Shown here: piece by piece, positions 51,452 through 60,207 of the stretch
How the letters are laid out: every line of letters starts with the position of its first letter
Position numbering within the stretch: the stretch's first letter is position 1
DNA from: Microcella humidisoli
GTDB lineage: Bacteria > Actinomycetota > Actinomycetes > Actinomycetales > Microbacteriaceae
NCBI RefSeq assembly: GCF_024362325.1
Contig: NZ_CP101497.1
Coordinates: forward strand, 1,922,001 to 1,986,000
Direction: 5' to 3'
Length of the DNA: 64,000 nucleotides
Position numbers and translations under genes: made by a program
The notes under the pieces: generated by a model
What the model saw: the letters and a program-made list of their open reading frames with translations, nothing else
Told to the model about the DNA's origin: nothing
Database searches by the model: none

Positions 51452-52261
51452 GTGCCGGTGGAGGCTCGCGTGATCGCGCAGTTGTCGACGCAGATCGACG
51501 AAGGTTGGACTGCAGAGCAACGCGCCTCGTTTCTCGGCCTGGACCTGAGAGCCATGCGGCGCACGATGGTGGTGCTGGCGGCGCTCGCGTTCGTCGCCCT
51601 CGCGAGCATCACGGTGGTCGTCCTGGTCGGCCTCGAGGTGCTGGCTCCCGCCGAAAGCATCCCGCTTCCGCTCATGCTCGCGGGGCTCGGCATCGGCGTG
51701 GTGGTCGGGGCCGCAGCAAGCGTGAGCCTGTCGCTGCTGATCAGTTCGCGTCTCGCGCTGGCCCGCCCGATGGTGCAGCAGTCGGTCGTCGTCACGTCGA
51801 TCGTCGTGGTCGGGTACGGGGCGATGAGTGGGGCGCAGGCTCTGGGCGGATCGCCCTGGCTCATCAGCGTCGCGCTCGGGCTCACCGCCTGGGCTCTTGT
51901 TGAGGGTGCTTGGCAGCACTCGGTCGTGTTCTCCGCGCTTCGCACACCCACCTTCCCGCGCCGCGGTCTCGCCATGCTGGCCGCGCAGCGTGCTGAACTC
52001 GGGCTGGGCGGTCACGCGACGGTACTGGGTCTCAGTCCGACACGAGAGGCCCTTGCAGGTCTCAGCCGAGCAGTCGTCGTGATCAGTTGTGCGGCGCTCA
52101 TGGCGTTCTCACCGATTGTCGGCCTGCTCGCGGCGCTTGTGCGCCTGCTGGCCGACCTGGCCGACGTGGCAGCACTCACCACACAGCGTCACCGACTGAT
52201 CTCGATCGCCCCGGCCGTCGCCGCGGCTCTTCTCGTGGTCGCGGTCGCCGCCCTCTACTAG
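51452..52261 (+). CDS. Hypothetical multi-span membrane protein
   Basis: A 269-residue protein with about six hydrophobic helices and no recognised family. The N-terminal 35 residues are soluble, and a short soluble loop (FPRRGLAMLAAQRAELGLGG) separates helices 4 and 5. GTG 51452 follows GGGGGAAGGGA. A -10-like TAGACT at 51421-51426 would start the mRNA near 51433. It is divergent from the mscS-like gene and converges with pepN. Confidence 0.75.
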   Translation: MPVEARVIAQLSTQIDEGWTAEQRASFLGLDLRAMRRTMVVLAALAFVALASITVVVLVGLEVLAPAESIPLPLMLAGLGIGVVVGAAASVSLSLLISSRLALARPMVQQSVVVTSIVVVGYGAMSGAQALGGSPWLISVALGLTAWALVEGAWQHSVVFSALRTPTFPRRGLAMLAAQRAELGLGGHATVLGLSPTREALAGLSRAVVVISCAALMAFSPIVGLLAALVRLLADLADVAALTTQRHRLISIAPAVAAALLVVAVAALY

Positions 52262-52289
52262 AAAGAGGGCAGCGACCGCGCCGCGGCTG

Positions 52290-54833
52290 CTACACCCGGT
52301 CGCGCGCCTGCGCGGCGAGCGCGCGCTCGACGCCCGCGAGGTTCTCGGTGACGAGGCGCCGCAGCGCGGGGGCCGCGTCGGTGTTGGCGTCGAGCCACGC
52401 GCGCGTGGCATCCACGAGCTCTTGCGAGGCCAGCGGCGCCGGGTACAGACCCAGCACGATGTACTCCGCGATCGCGTGCGTGCGGCTCGACCACACGTCG
52501 GTCAGGGCGTCGAAGTACGGCTGCACGAGCCCCTCGAGCGAGGCCGGGTCGTTGACGTGCGTGTAGCCCATGGTCGTCATGCGCACGACGACGTTCGGCA
52601 GCTCGTCGCGCGCGACGAGCGAGTCGAAGGCGGCCCGCTTGTCGTCGGCGCTCGGCAGTGCGGCGGCGCTGCGGGCGGCCGCCTGCTGGCCGTTCGAGGT
52701 GTTGTCGCGTTCCAGCGCGGCATCGATCTCGCTGCGGGATGCGGCGCCGTTGAGCGCCAGGCCCTCGAGCAGCTCCCACTCGAGGTCGGTGTCGATCTCG
52801 ACGCCGGGCAGCGTGATCGAGCCGTCGCGCAGGCCGCGCAGCGTCTCGACGTGCGCGGGCGTGCTGGCGACGTTGGCGAAGAACTTCACGAACTGGAACT
52901 GGCTGTCGCTGCCCGCCTCGGCGCTCTGCGCGAGCGACCACAGGGCGTCGCCGATCTCGGCGATGATGCCCGGCCGCGCCGAGGGCTCGACGTACATGCG
53001 GGCCACGGTGAGCAGCTGCATGAGCGTCGTGCGCACGGTGGTCGACTCGGTCTCGGTCGCGATGTTGCCGAGCACGAGCCGCACGTAGTCACGCGGCGCG
53101 GTCTCGGCGTCGCGCGTCGAATCCCACGCCGAGCCCCAGACGAGCGAGCGAGCGAGGGGGTTCTCGATCTTCGACAGGTGCTCGATGGCCACGGCCAGCG
53201 AGTCGTCATCGAGGCGGATCTTCGCGTAGGCGAGGTCGTCGTCGTTGAGCAGGATGAGCGACGGCCGATCCATACCGACCAGCTCGGGCACGTCGGTGCG
53301 GGGGCCATCGACGTCGAGCTCGAGGCGGTGCGTGCGCGTGAGCGCACCATCCACGAGGTCATAGAAGCCGACGGCCATGCGGTGCGGGCGGATCGTCGGG
53401 TAGTCGGGGTGCGCGCTCTGCAGCACCGCGAAGCTCGTGATGACGCCGGCCTCGTCGACCGTCAGCTCGGGGCGCAGGGTGTTGACGCCCGCCGTCTCGA
53501 GCCACAGCTGCGACCACGTCGACAGCTCGCGTCCGCTCGTGGCCTCGAGCTCGCTCAGCAGGTCGGTGAGCTCGGTGTTGCCCCAGGCGTGCTTCTGGAA
53601 GTACTGGCCGACGCCCGCGAAGAAGGCGTCCTGCCCCACCCACGCGACGAGCTGCTTGAGCACGCTGCCGCCCTTGGCGTAGGTGATGCCGTCGAAGTTG
53701 ACCTGCACGTCTTCGAGGTCGTTGATGGTCGCGACGACGGGGTGGGTGCTCGGCAGCTGGTCTTGCCGGTAGGCCCAGCTCTTCTCCATCGCCTGGAAGG
53801 TCGTCCACGCCTCGTGCCACTCGGTGGCCTCGGCCGTGGCGATCGTCGACGCCCACTCGGCGAACGACTCGTTGAGCCACAGGTCGTTCCACCACTTCAT
53901 GGTGACGAGGTCGCCGAACCACATGTGGGCGAGCTCGTGCAGGATCGTGACGACGCGGCGCTCCTTGACGGCGTCGGTCACCTTGCTGCGGAACACGTAG
54001 ACCTCGGTGAAGGTCACGGCGCCCGCGTTCTCCATGGCGCCCGCATTGAACTCGGGCACGAAGAGCTGGTCGTACTTCTCGAACGGGTAGGCGACGCCGA
54101 ACTTCGACTCGAAGTAGGCGAAGCCCTTGCGCGTGATGTCGAAGATGTAGTCGGCATCGAGGTACTCGAAGAGGCTCGCGCGGGCGTAGATGCCGAGCGG
54201 GATGCTGCGGCCGTCGCTGCTCGTGAGCTCGCTGTGCACGCTCTGGTAGGGGCCCGCGATGATCGCGGTGATGTAGCTCGAGATGCGCTTCGTCGTCGCG
54301 AACACTGTGGTGGCGGAGTCACCATTCTCGGTGCGCGACTCGACGGGGGAGTTCGACACGACGACCCAGCTGGCGGGGGCGGTCACGGTGAAGCGGAACG
54401 TCGCCTTGAGGTCGGGCTGCTCGAACACCGCGAACACGCGGCGGCTGTCGGGCACCTCGAACTGCGAGTAGAGGTATACCTCGCCATCGACGGGGTCGAC
54501 GAAGCGGTGCAGGCCCTCGCCCGAGTTCGTGTACTCGTGGTCGGCGACGACCGTGAGCACGTTGTGCTCGGCGAGCCCGTCGAGCTGGATGCGCGTGCCG
54601 TCGGCCACGGCGGCCGCGTCGAGCTCGACGCCGTTGAGCGTGACGCTGTGCACCGTGCGGGTGATCGCGTCGATGAAGGTGCTCGCGCCGGCCTCGGCCG
54701 AGAAGGTCACGGTCGACGTCGACCGGAACACCTCGTCGCCCGTGGTCAGGTCGAGCGAGATGTCGTAGCTCTCGGTCTCGACGATGGCCTTGCGCTCGTG
54801 CGCTTCGACGCGGGTCAGGTTCTCTGCGGGCAC
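52290..54833 (-). CDS. pepN: Aminopeptidase N (M1 family)
   Basis: An 847-residue cytoplasmic zinc aminopeptidase, the usual length for actinobacterial PepN. The exopeptidase motif GAMEN and the zinc site HELAHMWFGDLVTMKWW followed by LWLNE are complete. It removes N-terminal residues from peptides. GTG 54833 is preceded by AAGGAGG at 8 nt, which is far better than the upstream in-frame start. Its 5' region adjoins the GH13 gene remnant at 54912-54950. Confidence 0.96.
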   Translation of the reverse strand: MPAENLTRVEAHERKAIVETESYDISLDLTTGDEVFRSTSTVTFSAEAGASTFIDAITRTVHSVTLNGVELDAAAVADGTRIQLDGLAEHNVLTVVADHEYTNSGEGLHRFVDPVDGEVYLYSQFEVPDSRRVFAVFEQPDLKATFRFTVTAPASWVVVSNSPVESRTENGDSATTVFATTKRISSYITAIIAGPYQSVHSELTSSDGRSIPLGIYARASLFEYLDADYIFDITRKGFAYFESKFGVAYPFEKYDQLFVPEFNAGAMENAGAVTFTEVYVFRSKVTDAVKERRVVTILHELAHMWFGDLVTMKWWNDLWLNESFAEWASTIATAEATEWHEAWTTFQAMEKSWAYRQDQLPSTHPVVATINDLEDVQVNFDGITYAKGGSVLKQLVAWVGQDAFFAGVGQYFQKHAWGNTELTDLLSELEATSGRELSTWSQLWLETAGVNTLRPELTVDEAGVITSFAVLQSAHPDYPTIRPHRMAVGFYDLVDGALTRTHRLELDVDGPRTDVPELVGMDRPSLILLNDDDLAYAKIRLDDDSLAVAIEHLSKIENPLARSLVWGSAWDSTRDAETAPRDYVRLVLGNIATETESTTVRTTLMQLLTVARMYVEPSARPGIIAEIGDALWSLAQSAEAGSDSQFQFVKFFANVASTPAHVETLRGLRDGSITLPGVEIDTDLEWELLEGLALNGAASRSEIDAALERDNTSNGQQAAARSAAALPSADDKRAAFDSLVARDELPNVVVRMTTMGYTHVNDPASLEGLVQPYFDALTDVWSSRTHAIAEYIVLGLYPAPLASQELVDATRAWLDANTDAAPALRRLVTENLAGVERALAAQARDRV

Positions 54834-54911
54834 GGCGGCGGCCTCCTTGGGGCAGTGTGCTGATGAGCACGGGAATCGGGATGCGCGGCTCGTGGCCGCG
54901 CCCATTCAGCC

Positions 54912-54950
54912 TAGCCGCGCAGCCAGACCGCGCCGTGGGCGGGCAGGGCG
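54912..54950 (-). pseudogene. Remnant of a GH13 gene 3' end
   Basis: On the minus strand this encodes ALPAHGAVWLRG and a TAG stop, matching the last domain strand of the intact GH13 protein ([12 protein letters not shown]). It directly abuts the stop of the glycosyltransferase gene (54951), with no other GH13 sequence upstream. It marks the left edge of the glycan cassette. Confidence 0.8.
54913..54948. repeat. Direct repeat, left copy (36 bp, GH13 gene 3' end)
   Basis: This 36-bp sequence matches 58208-58243 with one mismatch. The copies flank the 3.3-kb glycan cassette. The right copy lies inside the 3' end of the intact GH13 gene. Confidence 0.9.
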
Positions 54951-57734
54951 CTATGGCTTTTCGGCGTCGCGAGGCGCGACCTGCTGATCCATGCGGAGAT
55001 CGTCGCCCAGCGCGGCGTTGGCGATGCGCACGGCGGCTGTCTCCGAAGCGATCTCGCTCGCCTGCTTCGCCAGCCCCTCGCGCGAGACCAGGTCGGCGAG
55101 CATCGCTTCGATCAGGCCAAGGCGCCGATCGATACTCGCGACCTGCGTGCTGACCGCGTGAAAACGCGACCGTTCCTCGACGAGTGCCGGAACGAGGAAC
55201 TTCACGACGTTCTTGCCCGCGCGACGCAGCCGCCAGCCGGGCCTCTTCCTCTCGGCCCGCACGATGCGGTCGAGCCCCTCGCGCTTCGTCGAGAGGGAGC
55301 CCAGAACTGCAAGGACCAGCGTCTGCAGGTCGTCGTCGTCGCTGAAGACGACTTGCCGTGCGCGAGTGCGCTCGGCGTATTCGACCCCGTTGAGGCGAAC
55401 GACCCACGTGAGCGTGTTGACGCCCGGCTCACCGGCGAAGACTGGCACAGAAGCAAGCCCCGACCACACCGATCCCGAGACCGGATTCCAGCGAACAGTG
55501 GTGAAGTGGGAGGCAACGGAATCCGAGCGGTAGCCGATCTCGATCGTCGGACTGTCGTCTGAGGTGAGTGCCACGACCTGCACCGGGAGCCTGACGAGCG
55601 CTCCCGAGCTCACAGGGAAGACGTCCACGAGACCCTGCACAACGACGGTCGTCCCATCGGGGCCGCGGAAGACGCTCGCGCCGGGTGCCAGCATGTTCTC
55701 GCTGATCACCGCCGACAAGCTGTCGAGGGCCGACTGGCTGCGATCGTAAGGCTCAAACCGAGCCATAGTGCTCGCGGCAAGGTCGTGACCCTCTTCTTCC
55801 GACTGCACGAATTCGACGTCGACAGCATTGTGGAACGTGTACCGAGAGGGAATGTACTCCCGGCTCCAATCCGTGGGTTCGGCGGGCCACGCCAGGGTTT
55901 CGAAGATGCGCTTGCGAAAGCGATGCGGGGCCTTGGCAATAGCGAAGTTGAAGTACGCGCTCCACTCGTCGACCGACCGGCCGTTGGCGTGCGCCTCGAA
56001 AAGGCGGACCGCATCCGCAAACAGGTCGCGATCGATGATCTGGGGCTGATGCGCTGAATACGACAGCTGCTCGAGTCCGAGTTCGAGGCAGATGTCGTTC
56101 GTGTTCGCCTGCCCCATGTCGTAGCTGCTCTCGCGGTGGGGCCAGCGGGGCAGTTCCCGGCAGTAGAAGGCATTGTGAGAGCCGTCGTCGTTGACGAATG
56201 TGGAGCGATCGTACGGACGAATCGGCCTGCTGTCGTCATCGAGCATGATGAAGACCTTGCCGAGGCCAGCGATTGCCGGAATGCGCGACCGAAGCATCCA
56301 GTTCTTGCGCTGGTGGTCAGCGTTGGAGAACTCCGGGAGGTCGTCACCGAGGAGCACCTCTTCGTCGATCGCCCTGACGGGGTGAGAAGAGGTAATCGCT
56401 TCGACAGCCTCGACCATCGTGGTCGGACACACGACGACGTATTCGGAGACGCACGATGCGAAGAGGTTGTGCGCACGAATGGTCGACTCGAGCTTCGCGA
56501 GGTTGTTGCTGATAAGGACATAGGGAAAATCCGAGGGAATGCTCGCGGCCCCCGCAGTGCCCCCGCTCACCGTCGCGAGAGAATCCGCGACTCTCTCCGT
56601 AACGGTGTCCCAGGTGGTCGCTCGGAACTCTCGGGCGATCTGGTTGCGCCGGGCAGCGGTCAGTGCGTGATCGTTGAGGTAGGGGCGCAACAGTCCCGCG
56701 ACCTCACGCGCACTGTTGTACATCGAGTACTCGGCAAAGGGTCCGCCCACTTCGAACATCGAGCTGTTGGCCGATGTCACCGTGATGACCCCGCGCGCCA
56801 GCGACTCCGCCACCGGCAGTCCGTAGCCTTCGTAGTCAGACAAGTAGACACCGGCAAAGGCGCCGCGCTGCAGGTAGTCCGTGAGCCGATCGGAGGCTTG
56901 CGTGAGCCAGTGCACACGCGACCCGTAGAGCGGATGGTCGGTAATGGCATCGGCTGTGTCGTCGGAGTGCCATCCCTTCCTGCCGACAAAAACCATGTGG
57001 AGGTGGGGGTTTTCCCGAGCGAGTTCTTGAAACGCCTGCAGCGCAACGAGCTGTCGTTTCCGAGGTTCAACGGTGCCGACAAAGAGGAGATAGTCCTTGT
57101 TGATGAATGAACTGATGTCGTCCAGTTCTTGCGCTGTTGGACTGTCTTTCGGCTTGAAGTCGCCCCCCAATCGCGTCACGAGACTCGGGATCTGGCGCTG
57201 AATGCCAAGCGTCTCGCGGATCTCCGTGAAGTCTTTCTCGGCCGATCGCGAGATAGGAAGCACCAGATCGCTGTAGGTGAAGACGGCGCTGATGAATGCC
57301 ATCCAGTTGCGGATCGTCTGTTGGTGAGTGTGGTGCGGGTACTTCATCGGCACAAAGTCGTAGATCGTCGTCACGATGGTGACGCCCTGACGCTTCAGTC
57401 GCTTGTACAGGTACGGGCGGCCGAGATAGGCGCTCCATACAGAGTCGACGTCGAAGAACACGTCGTCCGCACCGAGGGAGCTCAGCGGCAGGCGTCCCAC
57501 GATTCCGACGGCATCTCGGCCGCCAGAACGATCCGGTTCGGTGGAAAGCCACGACGGGTCGATGACGGCGTAATCGTGATTGACCAGATCGAACGCCAGC
57601 AAGCGGATCTGGAGCCGCTCGTCGCGAACGAGGCGGATGAGAAGCTCGCGAGTGACGCGCTGGATTCCTGTCGTGTACGGGACCGCAATGATGTCGGTGA
57701 CGTCGACGTTGATGACCGCTCTACGCGACGACAT
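54951..57734 (-). CDS. Large multidomain glycosyltransferase (GT4 plus a second transferase-like domain)
   Basis: A 927-residue protein. Residues about 1-395 are a GT-B/GT4 domain (LLFVGTVEPRKRQLVALQAF, YLSDYEGYGLPVAESLARG). Residues about 410-650 form a second domain with FIMLDDDSRPI and an Asn/His-rich region (GQANTNDICLEL, YSAHQPQIIDRD), which faintly recalls Stealth-type sugar-phosphate transferases. A beta-rich domain and an amphipathic coiled-coil tail follow. It has clearly lower GC and more AT-ending codons than neighbours, a sign of transfer. GGGAG lies 9 nt before ATG 57734. A role in surface glycan synthesis is inferred. Confidence 0.82.
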   Translation of the reverse strand: MSSRRAVINVDVTDIIAVPYTTGIQRVTRELLIRLVRDERLQIRLLAFDLVNHDYAVIDPSWLSTEPDRSGGRDAVGIVGRLPLSSLGADDVFFDVDSVWSAYLGRPYLYKRLKRQGVTIVTTIYDFVPMKYPHHTHQQTIRNWMAFISAVFTYSDLVLPISRSAEKDFTEIRETLGIQRQIPSLVTRLGGDFKPKDSPTAQELDDISSFINKDYLLFVGTVEPRKRQLVALQAFQELARENPHLHMVFVGRKGWHSDDTADAITDHPLYGSRVHWLTQASDRLTDYLQRGAFAGVYLSDYEGYGLPVAESLARGVITVTSANSSMFEVGGPFAEYSMYNSAREVAGLLRPYLNDHALTAARRNQIAREFRATTWDTVTERVADSLATVSGGTAGAASIPSDFPYVLISNNLAKLESTIRAHNLFASCVSEYVVVCPTTMVEAVEAITSSHPVRAIDEEVLLGDDLPEFSNADHQRKNWMLRSRIPAIAGLGKVFIMLDDDSRPIRPYDRSTFVNDDGSHNAFYCRELPRWPHRESSYDMGQANTNDICLELGLEQLSYSAHQPQIIDRDLFADAVRLFEAHANGRSVDEWSAYFNFAIAKAPHRFRKRIFETLAWPAEPTDWSREYIPSRYTFHNAVDVEFVQSEEEGHDLAASTMARFEPYDRSQSALDSLSAVISENMLAPGASVFRGPDGTTVVVQGLVDVFPVSSGALVRLPVQVVALTSDDSPTIEIGYRSDSVASHFTTVRWNPVSGSVWSGLASVPVFAGEPGVNTLTWVVRLNGVEYAERTRARQVVFSDDDDLQTLVLAVLGSLSTKREGLDRIVRAERKRPGWRLRRAGKNVVKFLVPALVEERSRFHAVSTQVASIDRRLGLIEAMLADLVSREGLAKQASEIASETAAVRIANAALGDDLRMDQQVAPRDAEKP

Positions 57735-58071
57735 TGATGCGAACTCCCCGTGACTGGTACCGCACGGCCAGGGCAAGCCTCTGAATCAGGTCAGCCCTCG
57801 ACATCGCCATTGTCCGAATGTTGTTGGTGTGACCCTCAAGCTCGTCGTCGTAAGGAAGTCTGTTCACCACCGCGCAGTACACGCCGACGACGAAGTCCGA
57901 GTCGTTCGCGATCGAGAGGAGAGACTCACGAGGCAACTCGACCAGCGAGTGCTCTACAGACTCTGGCGGCTCGGCGAAGGGGGTGGCCAACCGGATCGGC
58001 TCGATGACCCGAAGTCGATCAGAGACGTACTGCACGACCGATGCGTACGTCTGCTGAAACTCATCGTTCAA
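57721..58071 (-). CDS. Small DUF4214-like protein of the glycan cassette
   Basis: A 116-residue protein. SDFVVGVYCAVVNRLPYDDELEGH followed by SRADLIQRLALAVRYQSRG (shown in parts) resembles the DUF4214 unit, which is often found in surface-polysaccharide proteins. It starts at TTG 58071 with AGGAG (58079-58083) 7 nt upstream, and its 3' end overlaps the glycosyltransferase start by 14 bp. GC is low, as in its partner. Confidence 0.65.
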   Translation of the reverse strand: MNDEFQQTYASVVQYVSDRLRVIEPIRLATPFAEPPESVEHSLVELPRESLLSIANDSDFVVGVYCAVVNRLPYDDELEGHTNNIRTMAMSRADLIQRLALAVRYQSRGVRINVVA

Positions 58072-58190
58072 CGCGCAACTCCTACAGCGAAGTGGGTAAG
58101 GGATAAATCTTCACTGTAGTACCTGTTTAATGTTCACTTATCTCACGGAAAACTCACACGTGAAGATCAGTCATGGCCGGTTGCTGCCGT
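58072..58190. promoter_or_regulatory. AT-rich promoter region of the glycan cassette
   Basis: The lowest-GC stretch of the window. It must hold the minus-strand promoter of the two-gene cassette; TACAGT (minus strand, near 58112-58117) is the best -10 candidate. ATCTTCAC (58107-58114) and GTGAAGAT (58160-58167) form an 8-bp inverted repeat with a long centre, possibly a regulator site. The region lies directly downstream of the GH13 stop. Confidence 0.4.
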
Positions 58191-60131
58191 CTACTGTTCG
58201 CTCTCTGAGCCGCGCAGCCAGACCACGCCGTGGGCGGGCAGGGTGAGGGCGGCGCGCAGGTCGTGGCGGGCATCCGTCAGCAGGTCGGTCATGGTGGCGG
58301 GCAGGCCCGAGAGGGTCAGCGCGGCGATGGTCTGCGGCTCGTCGGCGACGTTGGCGAAGCAGACCACCGGCCCCTTGGGGCCCGGCCGCTGGTAGCCGAG
58401 CACGTGCAGGTTCTTCGTGTCGAAGCCGATGAGGGTGCCGCCGCTGAACTCCGGGGTCGACCGGCGCACGGCGATCAGGTGCTGCAGGCCCGAGAAGATG
58501 CGGCCCGCGTCGGTGGAGGCGTCGGTGCGCTGCGCGTAGCGCTCGGCAGGGTAGGCGGGCCGGTGCGCCCAGCGGCTGTCGTCGGCGTGGCCCGGCTCGT
58601 CGGCCCACCCCGGGTCGTTGAGCTGGCCGACCTCGTCGCCGAGGTACAGCAGGGGGATTCCGCCTGTCGAGAGCACGATCGAGTGGGCGAGCAGGATGCG
58701 GCCGATCGCTCCGGCGTCGCCCGCCTCGAGGCCCGCGAGCGAGGCGGTCGTGCCCGAGATGCGGCAGTCGCCCGTCTTCGGGTTGTCTTGGAAGGGGATG
58801 CCGCGGGCGAAGCTGCCGGGGAACCGGTTGACGAAGAAGCTGTTCAAGAACCGCCGGTGCTCGAAGCCGTCGATGCCGAGCTCGGCGGCGTCTTCGTCGG
58901 CGAAGGTCCAGCCGATGTCGTCGTGGCTGCGCACGTAGTTGACCCACGCGGTGCCCGGCGGCAGATTGTGGCGGCGGTCGAGGGCCTGCTGCAATAGCCG
59001 GGCATCCCGTGTTGCGAGGGAGTTCCAGATGAGCGCCATCTGCAGCGGGTTATAGCTGATGCGGCACTCGTCGACCGAGATGTACTCGACGACCTGGTCA
59101 GGGTGCACGATCGCCTCGCTCTTGAACATGACGGCGGGCGCCGCGATGCGGAGGGCGGCCGTGAAGGCCTGGATAAGCAGGTGCGCTTCGGGCAGGTTCT
59201 CGCAGGAGGTGCCGAGTTGCTTCCAGATGAACGCGACCGCGTCCATGCGCAGGATGTCGACGCCCTGGTTGGCAAGGAAGAGCATCTCGCCCGCCATCGC
59301 GCGCAGTACGGCGGGGTTGGAGTAGTTGAGATCCCACTGGAAGGTGTGGAAGGTCGCCCAGATCCACCGCTCGGCCTCGGCCCGGCTCGGCACGCTGCCG
59401 TCGCGGCGGGGGAAGGGCACGAAGCTGCCCGGGTGGTCGTCGGGGAAGATCTCGCGCACTGTGGCTTCGAAGGCGTCGGGCTGCTCGCGGCCGTCGAAGA
59501 CCCAGTAGTAGTTCTCGAACTCGCGCTCGCCCGCGATGGCGCGCTGAGCCCACTCGTGCTCGTTCGAGGTGTGGTTGAAGATGAAGTCGAGCACGAGCAC
59601 GATGCCGTTGGCCCGCAGCTCGGCAGCGAGGCTCTGCAGCTGCACCATGTCGCCGAGGGCCGGGTTCACCGCGCGGTAGCTCGACACGGCATAGCCGCCG
59701 TCGCTGTTCTCCTCCGGCGCCGCGAAGAGCGGCATGAGGTGCAGGTAGGTCAGGCCCAGTTCTCTGAAGTACGGGATGCGCGCCCGCACGCCCTCGAGGT
59801 CGGTCGCGTAGCGATCGACGTAGCAGACGCCGCCGAGCATCTGATTCGACTGGAACCAGTCGGGGTCGGCGAGGCGCGCGTCGTCGAGCGCGCGCAGCTC
59901 GGCGGGGCGCTGCTGCCACGAGGTCGCGAGCAGGTCGATGAGCGCGGCGAGCTCGGTGTCGAGGTGCAGGCCGGCGCCGTAGATGCGAGTGAGCAGGCTC
60001 ATCAGCCGGGGCGCCTCGGCCTCGACGCGGGCCGAGAACCGCGCCCACTCGGCGGGGTCGGTCTCGGGGCGGCGCGCATCGGCGAGCGCCCGCATCCACT
60101 GCTCTGTGTTTGCTTGGTCCGTGTGCGGCAC
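58191..60131 (-). CDS. GH13 amylosucrase-like enzyme
   Basis: A 646-residue GH13_4-type protein. [30 protein letters not shown], the nucleophile strand [12 protein letters not shown], the acid/base strand [11 protein letters not shown] and SHDDIGWTF are all present, matching amylosucrase or sucrose hydrolase. It uses sucrose either to build alpha-glucan or to release glucose and fructose; which one is not readable. GTG 60131 is set by TAGACT (60139-60144) 7 nt upstream. Its final 35 bp of coding sequence are repeated at 54913-54948. Confidence 0.9.
   Translation of the reverse strand: MPHTDQANTEQWMRALADARRPETDPAEWARFSARVEAEAPRLMSLLTRIYGAGLHLDTELAALIDLLATSWQQRPAELRALDDARLADPDWFQSNQMLGGVCYVDRYATDLEGVRARIPYFRELGLTYLHLMPLFAAPEENSDGGYAVSSYRAVNPALGDMVQLQSLAAELRANGIVLVLDFIFNHTSNEHEWAQRAIAGEREFENYYWVFDGREQPDAFEATVREIFPDDHPGSFVPFPRRDGSVPSRAEAERWIWATFHTFQWDLNYSNPAVLRAMAGEMLFLANQGVDILRMDAVAFIWKQLGTSCENLPEAHLLIQAFTAALRIAAPAVMFKSEAIVHPDQVVEYISVDECRISYNPLQMALIWNSLATRDARLLQQALDRRHNLPPGTAWVNYVRSHDDIGWTFADEDAAELGIDGFEHRRFLNSFFVNRFPGSFARGIPFQDNPKTGDCRISGTTASLAGLEAGDAGAIGRILLAHSIVLSTGGIPLLYLGDEVGQLNDPGWADEPGHADDSRWAHRPAYPAERYAQRTDASTDAGRIFSGLQHLIAVRRSTPEFSGGTLIGFDTKNLHVLGYQRPGPKGPVVCFANVADEPQTIAALTLSGLPATMTDLLTDARHDLRAALTLPAHGVVWLRGSESEQ
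58208..58243. repeat. Direct repeat, right copy (36 bp, inside the GH13 gene)
   Basis: Matches 54913-54948 with a single mismatch (A here, G there, in the ACC[A/G]CGCC part). It covers codons for [11 protein letters not shown] near the end of the intact GH13 gene, which continues five residues beyond it (SESEQ). Confidence 0.9.
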
Positions 60132-60172
60132 GATCGCCAGTCTAGGTCGGTGCCGGGCCCGTCGACCCAGTA

Positions 60173-60188
60173 TTGTCCAGGTGGACAA
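60173..60188. promoter_or_regulatory. Palindromic operator overlapping the -35 of the PuuB-like gene
   Basis: TTGTCCAGGTGGACAA is a perfect palindrome (7 + 2 + 7). Its first six bases TTGTCC act as the -35, exactly 17 bp before a weak -10 GACGAT (60196-60201), which ends 6 nt before ATG 60208. A repressor bound here would block the plus-strand promoter; it is about 30 bp from the minus-strand box of the GH13 gene, so it may affect both. Confidence 0.6.
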
Positions 60189-60207
60189 CTCGTGAGACGA
60201 TGAGCCC

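Noticed and set aside
58107..58167. 8-bp inverted repeat ATCTTCAC/GTGAAGAT as an insertion-sequence end
   Set aside because: The arms are short with a 45-nt centre and neither coincides with the direct-repeat edges, so they are not treated as element ends.
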